In this document: positions 48,347 through 57,546 of the stretch, in pieces
Numbering within the stretch: position 1 is the stretch's first letter
How the letters are laid out: every line of letters begins with the position of its first letter
Assembly: GCA_964645405.1 (NCBI GenBank)
Contig: CAZYCA010000031.1
Span: forward strand, 23,575 to 87,574
Direction of reading: 5' to 3'
DNA: 64,000 bases
Source of the DNA: JAMWDF01 sp964645405
GTDB lineage: Bacteria; Ratteibacteria; UBA8468; B48-G9; DSTR01
The notes under the pieces: generated by a model
Told to the model about the DNA's origin: nothing
The model's database searches: none
What the model saw: only the letters and a program-made list of their open reading frames with translations
Translations under genes and position numbers: made by a program

Positions 48347-49633
48347 ATGAAGATACTACAGCTGGAACATGCTAAGAAGGGTCTCCTCACGAAAGAAGTG
48401 AGACAGGTAGCCGCTGCCGAAGGTTTACCTGCAGAAATGGTGGCCGAGAAAGTGGCTGCCGGCCAGATTGTTATCGTCAAGCACAAAGGCAAATCTCTGG
48501 GCATTGGCTCTGATTTACGAATCAAGGTCAATGTTAACATTGGTACCTCCCCGGATTATGCCGAGACACGATTAGAACTAACCAAATTAAAAACTGCCTG
48601 CCGTCTGGGGACAGATACAATTATGGATTTAAGCATCGGAGGTCCTATCCAGCAGATACGGGAGAAAATTCTGAAACACAGCACTGTCCCGGTTGGTACT
48701 GTTCCCATCTACCAGGCAGCAATTGCCACAATTCAGAACCAGAAGGGTATTGGAAAAATGAAGGTAGATGACCTTTTTTCTACTATCCAGCAGCAGGCAA
48801 TGCAGGGAGTCTCTTTCGTGACTGTTCATTGTGGGATAACCAGGAAAACTGTGGAAAAACTTCAAAGACAGCCAAGAATGATGTCAGTAGTGAGCAGGGG
48901 AGGCGTCTTTACCATCTGCTGGATGCTCTCTAACGACAGGGAGAATCCTCTTTACCAGCATTTTGACCGTCTTCTGGAAATTGCCAGAAAATACGATTTG
49001 GTTCTTTCCCTGGGTGATGGTCTACGACCTGGTGGGTTAAGCGATGCCACTGATGTTTTCCAGATGGAAGAGTTATTTACGCTGGGAGAACTTGTGCAGC
49101 AAGCCCGGCAGTCCGGGGTACAGGTAATGGTAGAAGGTCCCGGGCACCTGCCGCTTTCTGAGGTAGCAGCTAACGTTCTTCTGGAGAAAAAAATCTGTGA
49201 TGGCGCACCTTTTTATGTTCTCGGACCGCTTGTTACTGATATCGCGCCGGGATATGACCATATCACGGCTGCTATTGGTGCAGCTGTCGCTGGCTGGCAG
49301 GGCGCTGATTTTATCTGTGCTGTCAGCCCCGCAGAACATCTCTGCCTTCCCTCTCCAGAGGACGTTGCTGCAGGTTTACTGGCAGCCCGGCTGGCAGCAC
49401 ATGCCGCTGATTTAGCCAGGGGGAGGAAGGCTGCCTGGAGCTGGAATAAAGCAATGGAAACAGCACGGGCAAGGCGGCTCTGGGCAAAACAGAAGAAACT
49501 GTCACTCAATCCCGAACGATTCCAGGCATTACATCGCCGTTGTTCTCTAAGCCAGCCGGATGTTTGCACTATGTGCGGCCGGTATTGCGCCATGCGTATG
49601 ATAGAAAAAGCTTTAAAGAGAGAAAACTTCTGA
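48347..49633 (+). CDS. thiC: phosphomethylpyrimidine synthase
   Basis: Radical-SAM enzyme converting AIR to HMP-P for thiamine. The 428-residue product has VNVNIGTSPDYAE, MDLSIGGPIQQIR, TVHCGITRKTVEKL, SLGDGLRPGGLSDATD, EGPGHLPL and the C-terminal cluster CTMCGRYCAM (CxxCxxxxC). It is the short form common in anaerobes and lacks the N-terminal extension. Only 8 bases separate it from ilvD, so there is no room for a TPP riboswitch directly ahead of it. Confidence 0.96.
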   Translation: MKILQLEHAKKGLLTKEVRQVAAAEGLPAEMVAEKVAAGQIVIVKHKGKSLGIGSDLRIKVNVNIGTSPDYAETRLELTKLKTACRLGTDTIMDLSIGGPIQQIREKILKHSTVPVGTVPIYQAAIATIQNQKGIGKMKVDDLFSTIQQQAMQGVSFVTVHCGITRKTVEKLQRQPRMMSVVSRGGVFTICWMLSNDRENPLYQHFDRLLEIARKYDLVLSLGDGLRPGGLSDATDVFQMEELFTLGELVQQARQSGVQVMVEGPGHLPLSEVAANVLLEKKICDGAPFYVLGPLVTDIAPGYDHITAAIGAAVAGWQGADFICAVSPAEHLCLPSPEDVAAGLLAARLAAHAADLARGRKAAWSWNKAMETARARRLWAKQKKLSLNPERFQALHRRCSLSQPDVCTMCGRYCAMRMIEKALKRENF

Positions 49634-49634
49634 C

Positions 49635-50132
49635 ATGAAAAAGATTCGTACTTTTGGAGATAAGGTTCTGCGTGTTAAGTGTAAGGAAGTCACCACCATA
49701 GACGAAAGTGTCAGGAAGTGTGTTTCTCAGCTGCAGGAAAGTTTGCTTTTCAGCAAGGGAGTTGGACTGGCTGCTCCCCAGATCGGGATAAGAAAAAGAA
49801 TTTTTGTTGCCCGTGTCCCGGAAACAGAAAAGATAATTACCTTGATTAACCCACGGATTGTGAAAAAATCCGGAAAGATAATTGACCTGGAAGGTTGCCT
49901 GAGTTTTCCTGAGATCTTCTTCTCTATTGAACGTGCCTCAGAAGTGGCTATCAGCGGGTGGGATGAAAAAGAGCGCTGTTTTAACTTAGAGGCGTCCGGA
50001 TTGTTAGCCAGGTGTTTTCAACATGAATGCGACCATCTGGACGGTGTTCTCATTATAGATTATGCCAGCACCCAGGAGAAGAATTTCTGGAAGGAGAAAT
50101 TAGAAAAACTGAAGCAGAAAAGTAAATCTTGA
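49635..50132 (+). CDS. def: peptide deformylase
   Basis: Removes the N-formyl group of nascent proteins. The 165-residue product shows all three motifs: GVGLAAPQIG (42-51), EGCLSFPE (86-93, Cys88) and QHECDHLDG (129-137, His130, Glu131, His134). It starts one base after thiC. It fits the formyl-methionine initiation implied by the tRNA-fMet gene further right. Confidence 0.96.
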   Translation: MKKIRTFGDKVLRVKCKEVTTIDESVRKCVSQLQESLLFSKGVGLAAPQIGIRKRIFVARVPETEKIITLINPRIVKKSGKIIDLEGCLSFPEIFFSIERASEVAISGWDEKERCFNLEASGLLARCFQHECDHLDGVLIIDYASTQEKNFWKEKLEKLKQKSKS

Positions 50133-50160
50133 GCAAATTATTGCCTCCATCTAAAAAACA

Positions 50161-51765
50161 ATGATACCGGAATATCTTGTTTCCTTTGATACAGAGAAAT
50201 TACCGGTAGAAACAACCGATGTACTGATTGTAGGTTCCGGTATTGCTGGACTGCGAACAGCTCTGGCACTGAAAAAGAAAAGTGTTGTCCTTATTACAAA
50301 AAATGGCCTTCAGGATACCAGTACCTACAATGCTCAGGGTGGGATTGCAGCAGCATTAGCCCGCGAGGATTCTCCGGAAAAGCACCTGGAGGATACACTT
50401 TCCGCCGGGGCTGGTTTAAACAACAGGGAAGCTGTGGAAATACTCTCCCGGGAAGGAATTCAACGTGTTCTGGAATTGATAGAATGGGGACTGAAATTTG
50501 ATACCTCTGGAAACCGCCTGCATTTTACCAGGGAAGGAGGTCATTCCTGTTGCCGGATACTGCACAGTAATGGTGATGCCACCGGTCAGGCAGTTGCTGA
50601 ATTTCTTGTGAGACTGGCGAAAGACTCTAACATAAAAATTCAGGAGGGTCTTTTTCTGGTTGACCTTCTGACCCAGGAAGAAGGAATCTGCGGAGCAATT
50701 CTGCTGGACATTCATAAAAAGAATCTGTTTGTGGTAAAAACCGCCAATATTGTTTTAGCCTCAGGGGGTGCGGGTCAGATTTTTCAGGAAACCACCAATC
50801 CCCAATCCATCACCGGAGACGGTCAGGCTGCCGCCTACCGGAGAGGGGCTGAACTGGTAGATTTGGAATTTTTTCAGTTTCATCCAACCACTCTTTATCT
50901 GGCTGGTGCACCTCGTTTTCTCATTTCTGAATCCGTGAGAGGTGAAGGCGGAATTCTGAGAAACAGTTCAGGAGAAAGGTTTATGCACAATTATCACCAT
51001 CAGGCTGAACTGGCACCCAGAGATATCGTCAGCCGGGCTATTGTTGACCAGATGAAAAAAACAGGCACCAGCTGTGTCTATCTGGATTTAAGACATCTAC
51101 CGCCGTCCCGGATAAAGAAACGCTTTCCAGCCATTGAAAATTTCTGTCGGAGTTATGGACTGGATATAACAGGTGACCTGATTCCTGTAAGACCGGCAGC
51201 TCACTACTTTATGGGAGGGATACGCACAAATCTCTGGGGTGAAACCAGTATACCTGGCCTTTATGCGGTAGGAGAAGTCGCCTGTAACGGTGTCCATGGT
51301 GCCAATAGATTAGGGAGTAATTCTCTTCTGGAAGGGCTGGTCTTTGCTGTTCGGGTTGCTCAACGAATTCAGGAAAAAGAAATGAGAGTAAAACGCTGGT
51401 CGCGACTTTATTACAATTTTCCTCAGGCAACAGAAATTATGATTGACCGGGAAGACCTCAAACGTTCTATAAAAAGTCTTATGTGGCGTCAGGCAGGGAT
51501 AGAAAGGAACCGTCAGGATTTAACCCTGGCGCTGGAAAAAGTTACTAACTGGGAACGCTATGCCTTTCTGAAAGAATTCCGGGACTATACTGGTTTTGAA
51601 AGTCAAAATATGCTCATCCTGGCAACACTCATTATAAGAGTAGCCTTACAGCGACAGGAAAGCCGTGGTGCCCACTTTCGTACGGATTTCCCTGAACCTG
51701 ATTCAGCCTGGCAAAAACACATAGTTATTTCCCGTCAGGATAATTTTCTTGTGGAAAAACTTTAA
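50161..51765 (+). CDS. nadB: L-aspartate oxidase
   Basis: FAD enzyme making iminoaspartate for NAD synthesis. In 534 residues: TDVLIVGSGIAGLRTALAL (FAD), TYNAQGGIAAALA, HTREGGHS-like FTREGGHSCCRILHSNGDATG, QFHPTTLY, LISESVRGEGGIL and PAAHYFMGGIRTNLWGET. The SESVRGEGG/HFMGG pattern matches NadB rather than succinate dehydrogenase. NadD lies in the same strand block; NadA and NadC are absent. ATG at 50161 has no obvious ribosome-binding site. Confidence 0.95.
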   Translation: MIPEYLVSFDTEKLPVETTDVLIVGSGIAGLRTALALKKKSVVLITKNGLQDTSTYNAQGGIAAALAREDSPEKHLEDTLSAGAGLNNREAVEILSREGIQRVLELIEWGLKFDTSGNRLHFTREGGHSCCRILHSNGDATGQAVAEFLVRLAKDSNIKIQEGLFLVDLLTQEEGICGAILLDIHKKNLFVVKTANIVLASGGAGQIFQETTNPQSITGDGQAAAYRRGAELVDLEFFQFHPTTLYLAGAPRFLISESVRGEGGILRNSSGERFMHNYHHQAELAPRDIVSRAIVDQMKKTGTSCVYLDLRHLPPSRIKKRFPAIENFCRSYGLDITGDLIPVRPAAHYFMGGIRTNLWGETSIPGLYAVGEVACNGVHGANRLGSNSLLEGLVFAVRVAQRIQEKEMRVKRWSRLYYNFPQATEIMIDREDLKRSIKSLMWRQAGIERNRQDLTLALEKVTNWERYAFLKEFRDYTGFESQNMLILATLIIRVALQRQESRGAHFRTDFPEPDSAWQKHIVISRQDNFLVEKL

Positions 51766-51801
51766 GTTTTTTTGTGGGAAAATTTTAAGAGGGAGAAAGG
51801 T

Positions 51802-53196
51802 ATGAAAACACCAAGAGTCCAGGTTAATAAGCAACCCGTGAGTGAACGTATCAGAAACTTTTATGAAGTTTCTCTGGGCTATACACAGGAGCAAGCACGT
51901 CAGGAAGCCAGCCGCTGCCTGAGTTGCCGTAATGCTACCTGTGTGCGTGGATGCCCTGTGGAAGTCAATATCCCGGAATTTGTCAGGTTTATTAAAGAAG
52001 GGAATTTTTTACTTTCCTTCCAATCCCTCCAGAAGAAAAACATTCTGCCAGCCATCTGCGGACGGGTGTGTCCCCAGGAGACCCAGTGTGAGAAATTATG
52101 TGTCCTGGGCAGGAAAGGGGAACCTGTCGCCATAGGACGATTAGAAAGATTTGTTGCTGACTGGGCAAGACAGAACCAGAAGGATAATCCTTCCACCATG
52201 TTACCACAGGAGAATAAATATAGAGTGGCTGTTATAGGTTGCGGTCCAGCAGGTTTAACCTGTGCGGCAGAACTGGCATCTTTGGGTGTAAAGGTTACAA
52301 TTTTTGAATCTCTTCATAAGCCAGGAGGGGTGCTGGTCTATGGTATACCGGAATTTCGTCTGCCGAAGTCCATAGTTACCCATGAAATTGAACAGGTGAA
52401 GAAAATGCAGGTGGAGATTGTTACCGATACTGTTGTTGGCAAAACTATCAGCATTAAAGAACTCTTTGCCTCAGGTTATCAGGCAATTTTTATCGCCACT
52501 GGTGCCGGGTTGCCTTCCTTTCTTGGTATACCGGGTGAGAATCTATTGCGGGTTTACTCGGCTAATGAATTTCTTACCAGGGTTAACCTGATGGCTGCCT
52601 TTCGTTTTCCGGAAGCAGACACGCCTATAGATGTCGGCAGGAAAGTGGCAGTCATCGGTGGAGGAAATGTGGCTATGGATGCGGCACGTTGTGCCCTGAG
52701 GTTAAAGGCTGAAAGTGTCTGGGTTCTTTACCGGCGGACAGAAGAGGAAATGCCAGCCCGCCGGGAAGAATATGAAAATGCCAGGGAAGAAGGAATTAAT
52801 TTTGAGTTTTTGGTTAGTCCCACAGAAATTATTGCTGATGAAAATGGCTATGTGAAAGGTATAAAAATTATTCGTAACTGCCTGGGTGAACCGGACGAAA
52901 GCGGACGGAGAAGACCGGTACCCATCCCGGATTCCGAGACTGTTGTTGATTTTGACACAGTAATTGTGGCTATCGGGCAAAACCCTAATCCTCTTATTCC
53001 TGCTTGTCTTCCAGAACTGAAAACCGGCCGTCATGGCGTCATCATTACTGACCCGGAGACTGGGGCTACCAATATCGCCGGGATTTACGCCGGTGGAGAC
53101 ATAGCCACAGGTGCTGCTACTGTCATCAGCGCTATGGGGGCAGGAAAAAAAGCCGCACGGTCTATTTTTGAATACCTCCGGGGAAAGAACAGCTAA
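51802..53196 (+). CDS. gltA: glutamate synthase small-subunit-type NADPH oxidoreductase (homotetrameric GltA)
   Basis: Fe-S/FAD oxidoreductase of the glutamate synthase beta-subunit family, 464 residues. N-terminal Fe-S ligands are in RCLSCRNATCVRGCPVEVNI and CGRVCPQETQCEKLC; two dinucleotide folds follow (VAVIGCGPAGLTCAAELA and VAVIGGGNVAMDAARCAL), with the ending GIYAGGDIATGAATVISAMGAG. It lacks a large subunit nearby, matching the stand-alone GltA/NfnL-like proteins of anaerobes, so NfnB or a ferredoxin partner is also possible. The ATG at 51802 follows GGGAGAAAGG; the frame runs 30 bases further up. Confidence 0.9.
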   Translation: MKTPRVQVNKQPVSERIRNFYEVSLGYTQEQARQEASRCLSCRNATCVRGCPVEVNIPEFVRFIKEGNFLLSFQSLQKKNILPAICGRVCPQETQCEKLCVLGRKGEPVAIGRLERFVADWARQNQKDNPSTMLPQENKYRVAVIGCGPAGLTCAAELASLGVKVTIFESLHKPGGVLVYGIPEFRLPKSIVTHEIEQVKKMQVEIVTDTVVGKTISIKELFASGYQAIFIATGAGLPSFLGIPGENLLRVYSANEFLTRVNLMAAFRFPEADTPIDVGRKVAVIGGGNVAMDAARCALRLKAESVWVLYRRTEEEMPARREEYENAREEGINFEFLVSPTEIIADENGYVKGIKIIRNCLGEPDESGRRRPVPIPDSETVVDFDTVIVAIGQNPNPLIPACLPELKTGRHGVIITDPETGATNIAGIYAGGDIATGAATVISAMGAGKKAARSIFEYLRGKNS

Positions 53197-53213
53197 AAAT
53201 GCTCACTGGATTT

Positions 53214-53243
53214 TTGTCATTGTTCAGGTGATTGTGTTATTCT
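53214..53243 (+). promoter_or_regulatory. promoter of the slipin gene
   Basis: -35 TTGTCA (53214-53219) and -10 TATTCT (53238-53243), spacer 18. The gap between gltA and the slipin gene is 67 bases and ends with AAGGAGGAG before ATG 53264. Confidence 0.5.
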
Positions 53244-53263
53244 TAAGAAAATAAGGAGGAGCC

Positions 53264-54007
53264 ATGGGCGGATGGGTTGCACTGGCGGTAGTAGTTTTTT
53301 TCATCCTTGCCAATTCCATTAAAATTGTAAATGAATATGAGCGCGGTGTTATCTTCCGACTGGGAAGGCTGGTGGGAGCGAGAGGTCCGGGACTTTTCTT
53401 TCTTATTCCCCTGGTGGAAAGAATGGTAAAGGTAAGTCTGCGCACCCTAACCTTTGATGTTACCCCTCAGGAAGTCATGACCAAGGATAATGTTCCCATC
53501 AAAGTAAACGCCGTAGTTTATTTTCGTGTGATGGACCCGGCCAGAGCAGTGGTAGAAGTAGAAAATTATCAGGTAGCAACCATTCAAATTGCTCAAACGA
53601 CCCTGCGGGGAGTTGTAGGACACAACGAACTGGATGATATCCTGGCAGAAAGAGAAAAAATTAATCAGCGACTTCAACAGATTATTGATGAGCAAACAGA
53701 CCCCTGGGGTATTAAAGTAAGCATTGTGGAAATCAAAGAAGTAGAATTGCCTGAGAGTATGAAGCGAGCGATGGCCAGACAGGCAGAAGTAGAAAGGGAA
53801 CGCCGCGCCAAGGTGATAAATGCCGAAGGCGAGTTACAGGCTTCGGAAAAACTGAGGGAAGCGGCACGCATCCTGTCTGAGATACCCCAGGCTATGCACC
53901 TGCGCTACCTGCAAACAGCCACAGAAATTGCTACCGAAAAGAATTCCACCCTGGTCTTTCCTCTTCCCATGGAATTCTTCAAGCTCATCGGAAAAGAAAA
54001 AACTTAA
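53264..54007 (+). CDS. slipin/stomatin-family SPFH membrane protein
   Basis: The 247-residue protein has one N-terminal membrane helix (about residues 4-19) and an SPFH domain, recognised by NEYERGVIFRLGRLVGARGPGL-type start, FDVTPQEVMTKDNVPIKVNA, YFRVMDPARAVVEVENY, WGIKVSIVEIKEVELPESM and KRAMARQAEVERERRAKVI. Slipins assemble large oligomers in membrane microdomains, usually with a NfeD-family partner; no nfeD gene is adjacent here. A strong AAGGAGGAG site supports the start. Confidence 0.94.
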   Translation: MGGWVALAVVVFFILANSIKIVNEYERGVIFRLGRLVGARGPGLFFLIPLVERMVKVSLRTLTFDVTPQEVMTKDNVPIKVNAVVYFRVMDPARAVVEVENYQVATIQIAQTTLRGVVGHNELDDILAEREKINQRLQQIIDEQTDPWGIKVSIVEIKEVELPESMKRAMARQAEVERERRAKVINAEGELQASEKLREAARILSEIPQAMHLRYLQTATEIATEKNSTLVFPLPMEFFKLIGKEKT

Positions 54008-54016
54008 AGTCGGATT

Positions 54017-54877
54017 ATGGTTGTTTTCCAGAAGATAGGGATTATCGGGCTGGGGATGCTGGGCGGCTCCATAGCTCTGGATGTAAGACGGCTGGGAATA
54101 GCAGGGGAAATCATCGGTGCCAGTCGTCGCGCTTCCACATTGAGAAAAGCCAGGGAAAATGGTTTTGTTGACCGGACTACCACTGATGTTCACAACCTTA
54201 TAAGAAGCGTGGATTTCCTGATTCTGGCCACACCGCCAAAAGTAATAACTTCTTATTTAAGGATATTAGCAGAGACCAACCCTGGACTTTTAACCACAGA
54301 TGTTGCCAGTGTGAAAGAGGAAATTATAGAAACCGTAAACAAATATTTTGGCAAATCTCACTGGTTTGTTGGCTCGCATCCTATTGCCGGGTCTGAAGTT
54401 CAGGGTCTGGCTGGCTCTAAATCCAGTCTTTTTGTTAGCCGAGCGGTAGTAGTTAGTCCAGCACGAAATTCCTGCCCTGCGGCAGTGGAAAAAGTGAAGG
54501 AATTCTGGTTAGCTTTAGGAGCCAGGGTAATCCAGATGGATGCGCGGGAGCATGATTATATTCTGGCTGTTTCCAGTCACCTGCCCCATCTAACAGTCTA
54601 TGCTCTTGTGGATACTCTCAAAACGGTGAAAAATCCACACCTTTACCAGTGTCTGGGTTCTGGATTTAAAGATGCTACCCGGATTGGAAAGAGCAACCCA
54701 CAACTCTGGGCGGAAATATTCCTGGCCAACAGGAAACATCTTCTTGTTCATCTGGCAAGCTATAAAAGAAGGCTGCAGCGACTGGAATCCTTACTGCGTG
54801 GCACCAGAAGGAATTTATTAACCCGGTATCTCAAGGAAATAGTGGTTTATCGGGAGAGCCTTGATGGGAAAAAATGA
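54017..54877 (+). CDS. tyrA: prephenate dehydrogenase
   Basis: NAD-dependent enzyme of tyrosine synthesis. The 286-residue product has the nucleotide loop IGIIGLGMLGGSIALDVR, DVASVKEEI, VGSHPIAGSEVQGLAGSK and the C-terminal helical domain with HLPHLTVYALVDTL and GSGFKDATRIGKSNPQLWAEI. No ACT domain is present, so feedback control by this route is absent. Cyclohexadienyl (arogenate) substrate preference is possible. Start 10 bases behind the slipin gene; stop overlaps proB. Confidence 0.94.
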   Translation: MVVFQKIGIIGLGMLGGSIALDVRRLGIAGEIIGASRRASTLRKARENGFVDRTTTDVHNLIRSVDFLILATPPKVITSYLRILAETNPGLLTTDVASVKEEIIETVNKYFGKSHWFVGSHPIAGSEVQGLAGSKSSLFVSRAVVVSPARNSCPAAVEKVKEFWLALGARVIQMDAREHDYILAVSSHLPHLTVYALVDTLKTVKNPHLYQCLGSGFKDATRIGKSNPQLWAEIFLANRKHLLVHLASYKRRLQRLESLLRGTRRNLLTRYLKEIVVYRESLDGKK

Positions 54878-55685
54878 GAGAAGTTTGTTTTTGCGGCAAT
54901 GTCGTCGCATCGTGATTAAAATCGGAACCCAGGTAGCCACCACACGGGACAACCGGGTGGATACTTCCACCCTGGAGCACATAGTTCAGCAGGTGGCAGA
55001 GTTAGTGAAGAATGAGAAGCGGCAGGTTATTATAGTTACATCTGGTGCGGTAGCTGCCGGGATGCAGGTCTTAGGATGGAAAAAGAGACCAGCAAGTATT
55101 AATTATTTACAGGCTGCTGCCAGTGTTGGACAGAGCAGATTGATGCGTGTTTATGAACGTTCCTTCCGGGACCTGGGCATCAATGTAGGTCAGGTTTTGC
55201 TTACCAGGGACCTTTTCCGTGTGCCCCAGCGACGGACCAATGCCCAGCAGACACTTTTAACGTTGCTCAACTTCGGTGTTATTCCCATTATCAACGAGAA
55301 CGACAGCGTGGCAGTGGAAGAACTCAGATTCGGAGACAATGATACCCTGGCGGCTCTCGTTACTGAATTACTGGCTGCGCAGCTTCTTTTGATTTTAACA
55401 GATGTTGCCGGGCTTTACAACCGGGACCCGAAAGCCGGGCAAGCCACTCTCATTTCTGAGGTTAGAAATTTTGACAGGAAAATCCTGGCACTGGGCAAGA
55501 CTGCTTCTGCATCCGGAAAGGGATTGGGTGGTATCGCCAGTAAACTGAAGGCAGCCAAATATGTCACCGAACGTGGTGCTGTCTGTATCATTGCTCATGG
55601 TAAAAGGACTTCCACTATTCCTGCTGTTATGTCCGGTAAACAGGTAGGTACCTTTTTCTGGCCGCAAAGGATACTTTCTTCTTAA
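54864..55685 (+). CDS. proB: glutamate 5-kinase, without PUA domain
   Basis: First step of proline synthesis. The 273-residue product has RRIVIKIGTQVA, IVTSGAVAAGMQVLGW, RRTNAQQTLLTLLNFGVIPIINENDSVAV, FGDNDTLAALVTELL and GKGLGGIASKLKAAKYVTERG. It ends without the C-terminal PUA domain found in longer ProB. ATG at 54864, with GGAG upstream, is favoured over a TTG three bases earlier. Overlaps tyrA by 14 bases and is followed by proA after 12. Confidence 0.95.
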   Translation: MGKNERSLFLRQCRRIVIKIGTQVATTRDNRVDTSTLEHIVQQVAELVKNEKRQVIIVTSGAVAAGMQVLGWKKRPASINYLQAAASVGQSRLMRVYERSFRDLGINVGQVLLTRDLFRVPQRRTNAQQTLLTLLNFGVIPIINENDSVAVEELRFGDNDTLAALVTELLAAQLLLILTDVAGLYNRDPKAGQATLISEVRNFDRKILALGKTASASGKGLGGIASKLKAAKYVTERGAVCIIAHGKRTSTIPAVMSGKQVGTFFWPQRILSS

Positions 55686-55697
55686 AAGGAGTTTCTT

Positions 55698-56954
55698 ATG
55701 CCGTGGCGAGAGGATGTTTTGCGCAAACTGAAGGAAACCAGACAAGCATCTGCAGAAATTAGCCTGCTTAGTAAAGAAAGAAAAAATAATAGTCTGCAGG
55801 TATTAGCCCGCTTGCTGCGAGAAAAGATGCCCGCTATCTTAAATGCCAACCGGGCAGACCTGGACAAAGCCAGTAAGTCAGGTTACTCGCCGGCTTTCAT
55901 GGACAGGCTGACCCTGACACCAGAAAGGGTGGAAAAAATGGCTGTAGCCTGCCAGCAGGTGTCTTCTCTGCCGGACCCGGTGGGTCAAATTATCTGGGAG
56001 ACAACAAGACCAAATGGCCTTAGAATTCAACGTCTGCGGGTTCCCATCGGTGTGATTGCCATTATTTATGAATCAAGGCCTGATGTTACGGTAGAGGCAG
56101 CCATTCTCTGTCTGAAGGCCGGTAATGCTGTTGTTTTAAGGGGAGGAAAAGAAGCACGTTTTTCCAACACCATGCTTGTGGAACTGATAAAACAGGCGCT
56201 GAGAGAGACAGAAATCACAGAAAAGGGGATAAATTTAATAGCGGAAGGAGGTAGAGCAGCAGTTTCTTTCCTTCTCCAGCAAACAGATTTAGTTGACCTG
56301 GTAATCCCCAGGGGCGGTGAATCCCTCATCAACACTGTTGTCAGGTCCAGCCGGATTCCGGTCGTGAAACACTATAAAGGCGTGTGCCATACCTATGTTG
56401 ACGCCCATGCTGATTTAAGAATGGCTGTAGAAGTTACCTTCAATGCTAAAGTTCAACGCCCCGGTACCTGTAATGCTACAGAAACTCTGCTTGTGCATCG
56501 CGATATAGCTTCCTCCTTTCTTCCTTTAATGGCGGAAAAATTTCAGGCAGCAGGCGTGGAAATGAGAGGATGCCCTGTAACCTGTGCTCTTGTTCCCCAG
56601 GCTAAACCGGCAGCGGAAACAGACTGGGGAAAAGAATTTCTCGCCCTGATTATTGCTATCAAGGTTGTTAATAGTCTTGGGGAAGCAATTGAACATATCA
56701 GCAGATACGGGACAAAACATTCGGATGCTATAATTACCGAGGATTCTGCAGCCGCTTCAGAGTTCCTGCAGAAAGTAGATTCAGCCTGTGTTTATCATAA
56801 TGCTTCCACCAGATTCACTGACGGTGGCCAGTTCGGCCTGGGAGCAGAAATAGGTATAAGTACTGATAAAATTCATGCTCGTGGCCCCATGGGACTGGAA
56901 GAACTCACTACCTATAAATACGTAATTCATGGACAGGGACAAATCCGTTCATAA
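55698..56954 (+). CDS. proA: gamma-glutamyl phosphate reductase
   Basis: NADPH-dependent second step of proline synthesis. The 418-residue product has RVPIGVIAIIYESRPDVTVE, NAVVLRGGKEA, DLVIPRGGESLI, the catalytic cysteine in RPGTCNATETLL and DGGQFGLGAEIGISTDKIHARGPMGL-type ending. Its length is normal. AAAGGAG precedes ATG 55698. It overlaps nadD by 26 bases in the proB-proA-nadD order common in bacteria. Confidence 0.96.
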   Translation: MPWREDVLRKLKETRQASAEISLLSKERKNNSLQVLARLLREKMPAILNANRADLDKASKSGYSPAFMDRLTLTPERVEKMAVACQQVSSLPDPVGQIIWETTRPNGLRIQRLRVPIGVIAIIYESRPDVTVEAAILCLKAGNAVVLRGGKEARFSNTMLVELIKQALRETEITEKGINLIAEGGRAAVSFLLQQTDLVDLVIPRGGESLINTVVRSSRIPVVKHYKGVCHTYVDAHADLRMAVEVTFNAKVQRPGTCNATETLLVHRDIASSFLPLMAEKFQAAGVEMRGCPVTCALVPQAKPAAETDWGKEFLALIIAIKVVNSLGEAIEHISRYGTKHSDAIITEDSAAASEFLQKVDSACVYHNASTRFTDGGQFGLGAEIGISTDKIHARGPMGLEELTTYKYVIHGQGQIRS

Positions 56955-57546
56955 ACTGGCTATCTTTGGAGGTTCCTTTAATCCGGTTCATCACGGTCAT
57001 TTGATTATGGCTGAGATGGCGCAGAATCAGTTTGGCCTGGATAAGGTTATTTTTGTCCCTGCTGGTATCTCCCCTTTCAAGGATGAACCAGCCGTTTCTG
57101 GCCAGAAACGGCTGAAAATGCTGCGACTGGCTATTTCCCGACATCCTTTTTTTGAAGCCAGCGCTATTGAATTACTCAGGTCTGGACCATCATATACCAT
57201 AGAAACGGTAAAACATTTTGAGAAAAAGTATCCTGGTGCCAAACTTTTTTTCCTCCTGGGTAGTGATACCTTTTCTGAGATTAACAGATGGCATCAGGCT
57301 GAGGATTTGATACGTAAACTTATTTTTCTGGTTGCCCTGCGCAGCAGTAGCAGAATTACCACACCTGCTGGTTTCAGGGTAAAATATAAACTTATTTCTG
57401 CACCTTTGATAGAGATTTCATCGACACTCATCCGGAAATTGCTGGGGAGTGGAAAGTCTATCCGGTATTTAGTTCCGGATTCTGTTTATCGGTACATAAG
57501 AAGGGAAGGATTATATGGACTGGCAAGAACTACTGAGAAAAATTGA
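56929..57546 (+). CDS. nadD: nicotinate-nucleotide adenylyltransferase
   Basis: Adenylates nicotinate mononucleotide in NAD synthesis. The 205-residue product has LAIFGGSFNPVHHGHLIMAE (the HxGH motif), VIFVPAGISPFKD, FFLLGSDTFSEINRWH and the C-terminal ISSTLIRKLLGSGKSIRYLVP. Start ATG at 56929 lacks a clear ribosome-binding site and lies within proA, so coupling is likely. Ends 32 bases inside pheS. Confidence 0.94.
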   Translation: MDRDKSVHKLAIFGGSFNPVHHGHLIMAEMAQNQFGLDKVIFVPAGISPFKDEPAVSGQKRLKMLRLAISRHPFFEASAIELLRSGPSYTIETVKHFEKKYPGAKLFFLLGSDTFSEINRWHQAEDLIRKLIFLVALRSSSRITTPAGFRVKYKLISAPLIEISSTLIRKLLGSGKSIRYLVPDSVYRYIRREGLYGLARTTEKN